Assembly (NCBI GenBank): GCA_002694895.1
Contig: NZNN01000049.1
Coordinates: forward strand, 5,083-10,359
DNA length: 5,277 nucleotides
Source of the DNA: Chloroflexota bacterium
Lineage (GTDB): Bacteria > Chloroflexota > Dehalococcoidia > Lucifugimonadales > GCA-002694895
Direction of reading: 5' to 3'
In this document: piece after piece, positions 4,761 through 5,277 of the stretch
Layout: each line of letters begins with the position of its first letter
How positions within the stretch are numbered: the stretch's first letter is position 1
Position numbers and translations under genes: made by a program
The notes under the pieces: model-generated
The model's input: only the letters and a program-made list of their open reading frames with translations
The model's database searches: none
Told to the model about the DNA's origin: nothing

Positions 4761-5277
4761 TAATTCTGAAAATATTACGAAGGATATAAAAACTTTATTT
4801 TCTTTGTTTAAGAAAGATCTTAAACTTGAATTTAGATCCCTTTCAACAATATTAATCACTATAGTTTTTACAGCTCTGATTGTTGTTTTATTTAATATTG
4901 CTTTTCCTTTTGGAATTGCTCAGAAAAACGAAATTATTTCTATAATAATTTGGGTAGTATTTTTGTTTAGTTCTTTAATAGTTTCATCCGGAATGATTGA
5001 ACTTGATACAAAAGATAATTCACTTGAATTAATTTTGATGTACGGAATAAAATCTGAAATCTATTTTTTATCAAAAGTTTTATCTGTATTTACTATATTG
5101 TCGATTGTACAGTTAACTATTTTTTCACTGTTTTATGTTTTGTTTCAGCTAAGCTTCCAAAATCCTGTGATAATCCTTGTGGCAATACTTACAAATATCG
5201 GGATAAGTTCAATCACTGTTATTTTAGGAATTTTATCTGTAAGAAATAATTTAAATCAGAATATATTAAGTATATTA
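4753..5277 (+). CDS. ccmB: Heme-exporter membrane subunit CcmB (3'-truncated by window edge)
   Basis: The visible 175 residues run to the last base of the window; CcmB is usually about 220 residues with six helices, so roughly 45 residues and the last helices are missing. A polar N-terminus leads into KKDLKLEFRSLSTI (20-33), close to the RDLxLExRS pattern that opens CcmB proteins before the first helix. Hydrophobic segments lie at about 31-52, 61-80, 105-133 and 138-162, and a conserved-looking SGMIELDTKDNSLELIL stretch (79-95) links the second and third. It is the permease partner of the ATPase encoded just upstream, in the cytoplasmic membrane. The ATG lies inside the ccmA coding sequence, 8 bp overlapping, with weak GGATGA 5 nt upstream. 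GC is very low: positions 4921-4980 contain 12 G or C of 60. CcmC, E and F genes would be expected to the right but are not visible. Confidence 0.85.
   Translation, partial: MNSNSENITKDIKTLFSLFKKDLKLEFRSLSTILITIVFTALIVVLFNIAFPFGIAQKNEIISIIIWVVFLFSSLIVSSGMIELDTKDNSLELILMYGIKSEIYFLSKVLSVFTILSIVQLTIFSLFYVLFQLSFQNPVIILVAILTNIGISSITVILGILSVRNNLNQNILSIL

Overview
AT-rich bacterial DNA carrying seven protein genes, two of them cut by the window edges. No tRNA, rRNA, CRISPR array, insertion sequence or origin was recognised, and no stretch over 300 bases lacks a gene. Low GC, short intergenic gaps, RraA/FAH/thiamine-diphosphate enzymes and an NPCG-type CcdA beside CcmAB would fit an uncultivated marine lineage such as SAR202-like Chloroflexota. 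That placement is an impression from protein style only and is weakly held.

Layout. Positions 1-2167 (minus strand) hold a two-gene catabolic unit: an RraA-family aldolase/decarboxylase-like protein (1418-2167), then, 20 nt downstream, a thiamine-diphosphate (ThDP) enzyme of the acetolactate synthase/benzoylformate decarboxylase superfamily (1-1397, C-terminus off the left edge). Both have clear Shine-Dalgarno sequences. Divergently, on the plus strand, a 94-residue two-helix membrane protein (2231-2515) is followed 8 nt later by a CcdA-family thiol-disulfide transporter (2524-3258). A fumarylacetoacetate hydrolase (FAH)-family gene (3266-4033, minus) converges on ccdA with only 7 bp between the stop codons. 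Across a 130-bp AT-rich divergent spacer, ccmA (4164-4760) and ccmB (4753 to the right edge) begin a cytochrome c maturation operon.

Two functions are interleaved. The plus-strand genes serve cytochrome c biogenesis: CcdA moves reducing equivalents across the membrane for apocytochrome thiols, and CcmA/CcmB form the core of the heme-handling ABC transporter of System I. The minus-strand genes are soluble enzymes that act typically on 2-oxo acids, hydroxy acids or acylpyruvates, so they may serve a common catabolic route, although no substrate can be read from the sequence.

Regulation appears compact. Two divergent intergenic regions (2168-2230 and 4034-4163) hold candidate promoters for both directions. 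The first plus-strand gene has a perfect TATAAT placed so that transcription would start at or next to its ATG, and ccmA has a TTG start with no Shine-Dalgarno, so leaderless or near-leaderless translation is possible on that strand. I see no convincing novel multi-gene system. The most interesting points are the atypical active-site loops of the ThDP enzyme, the altered ABC H-loop in CcmA, and the leaderless-looking starts.
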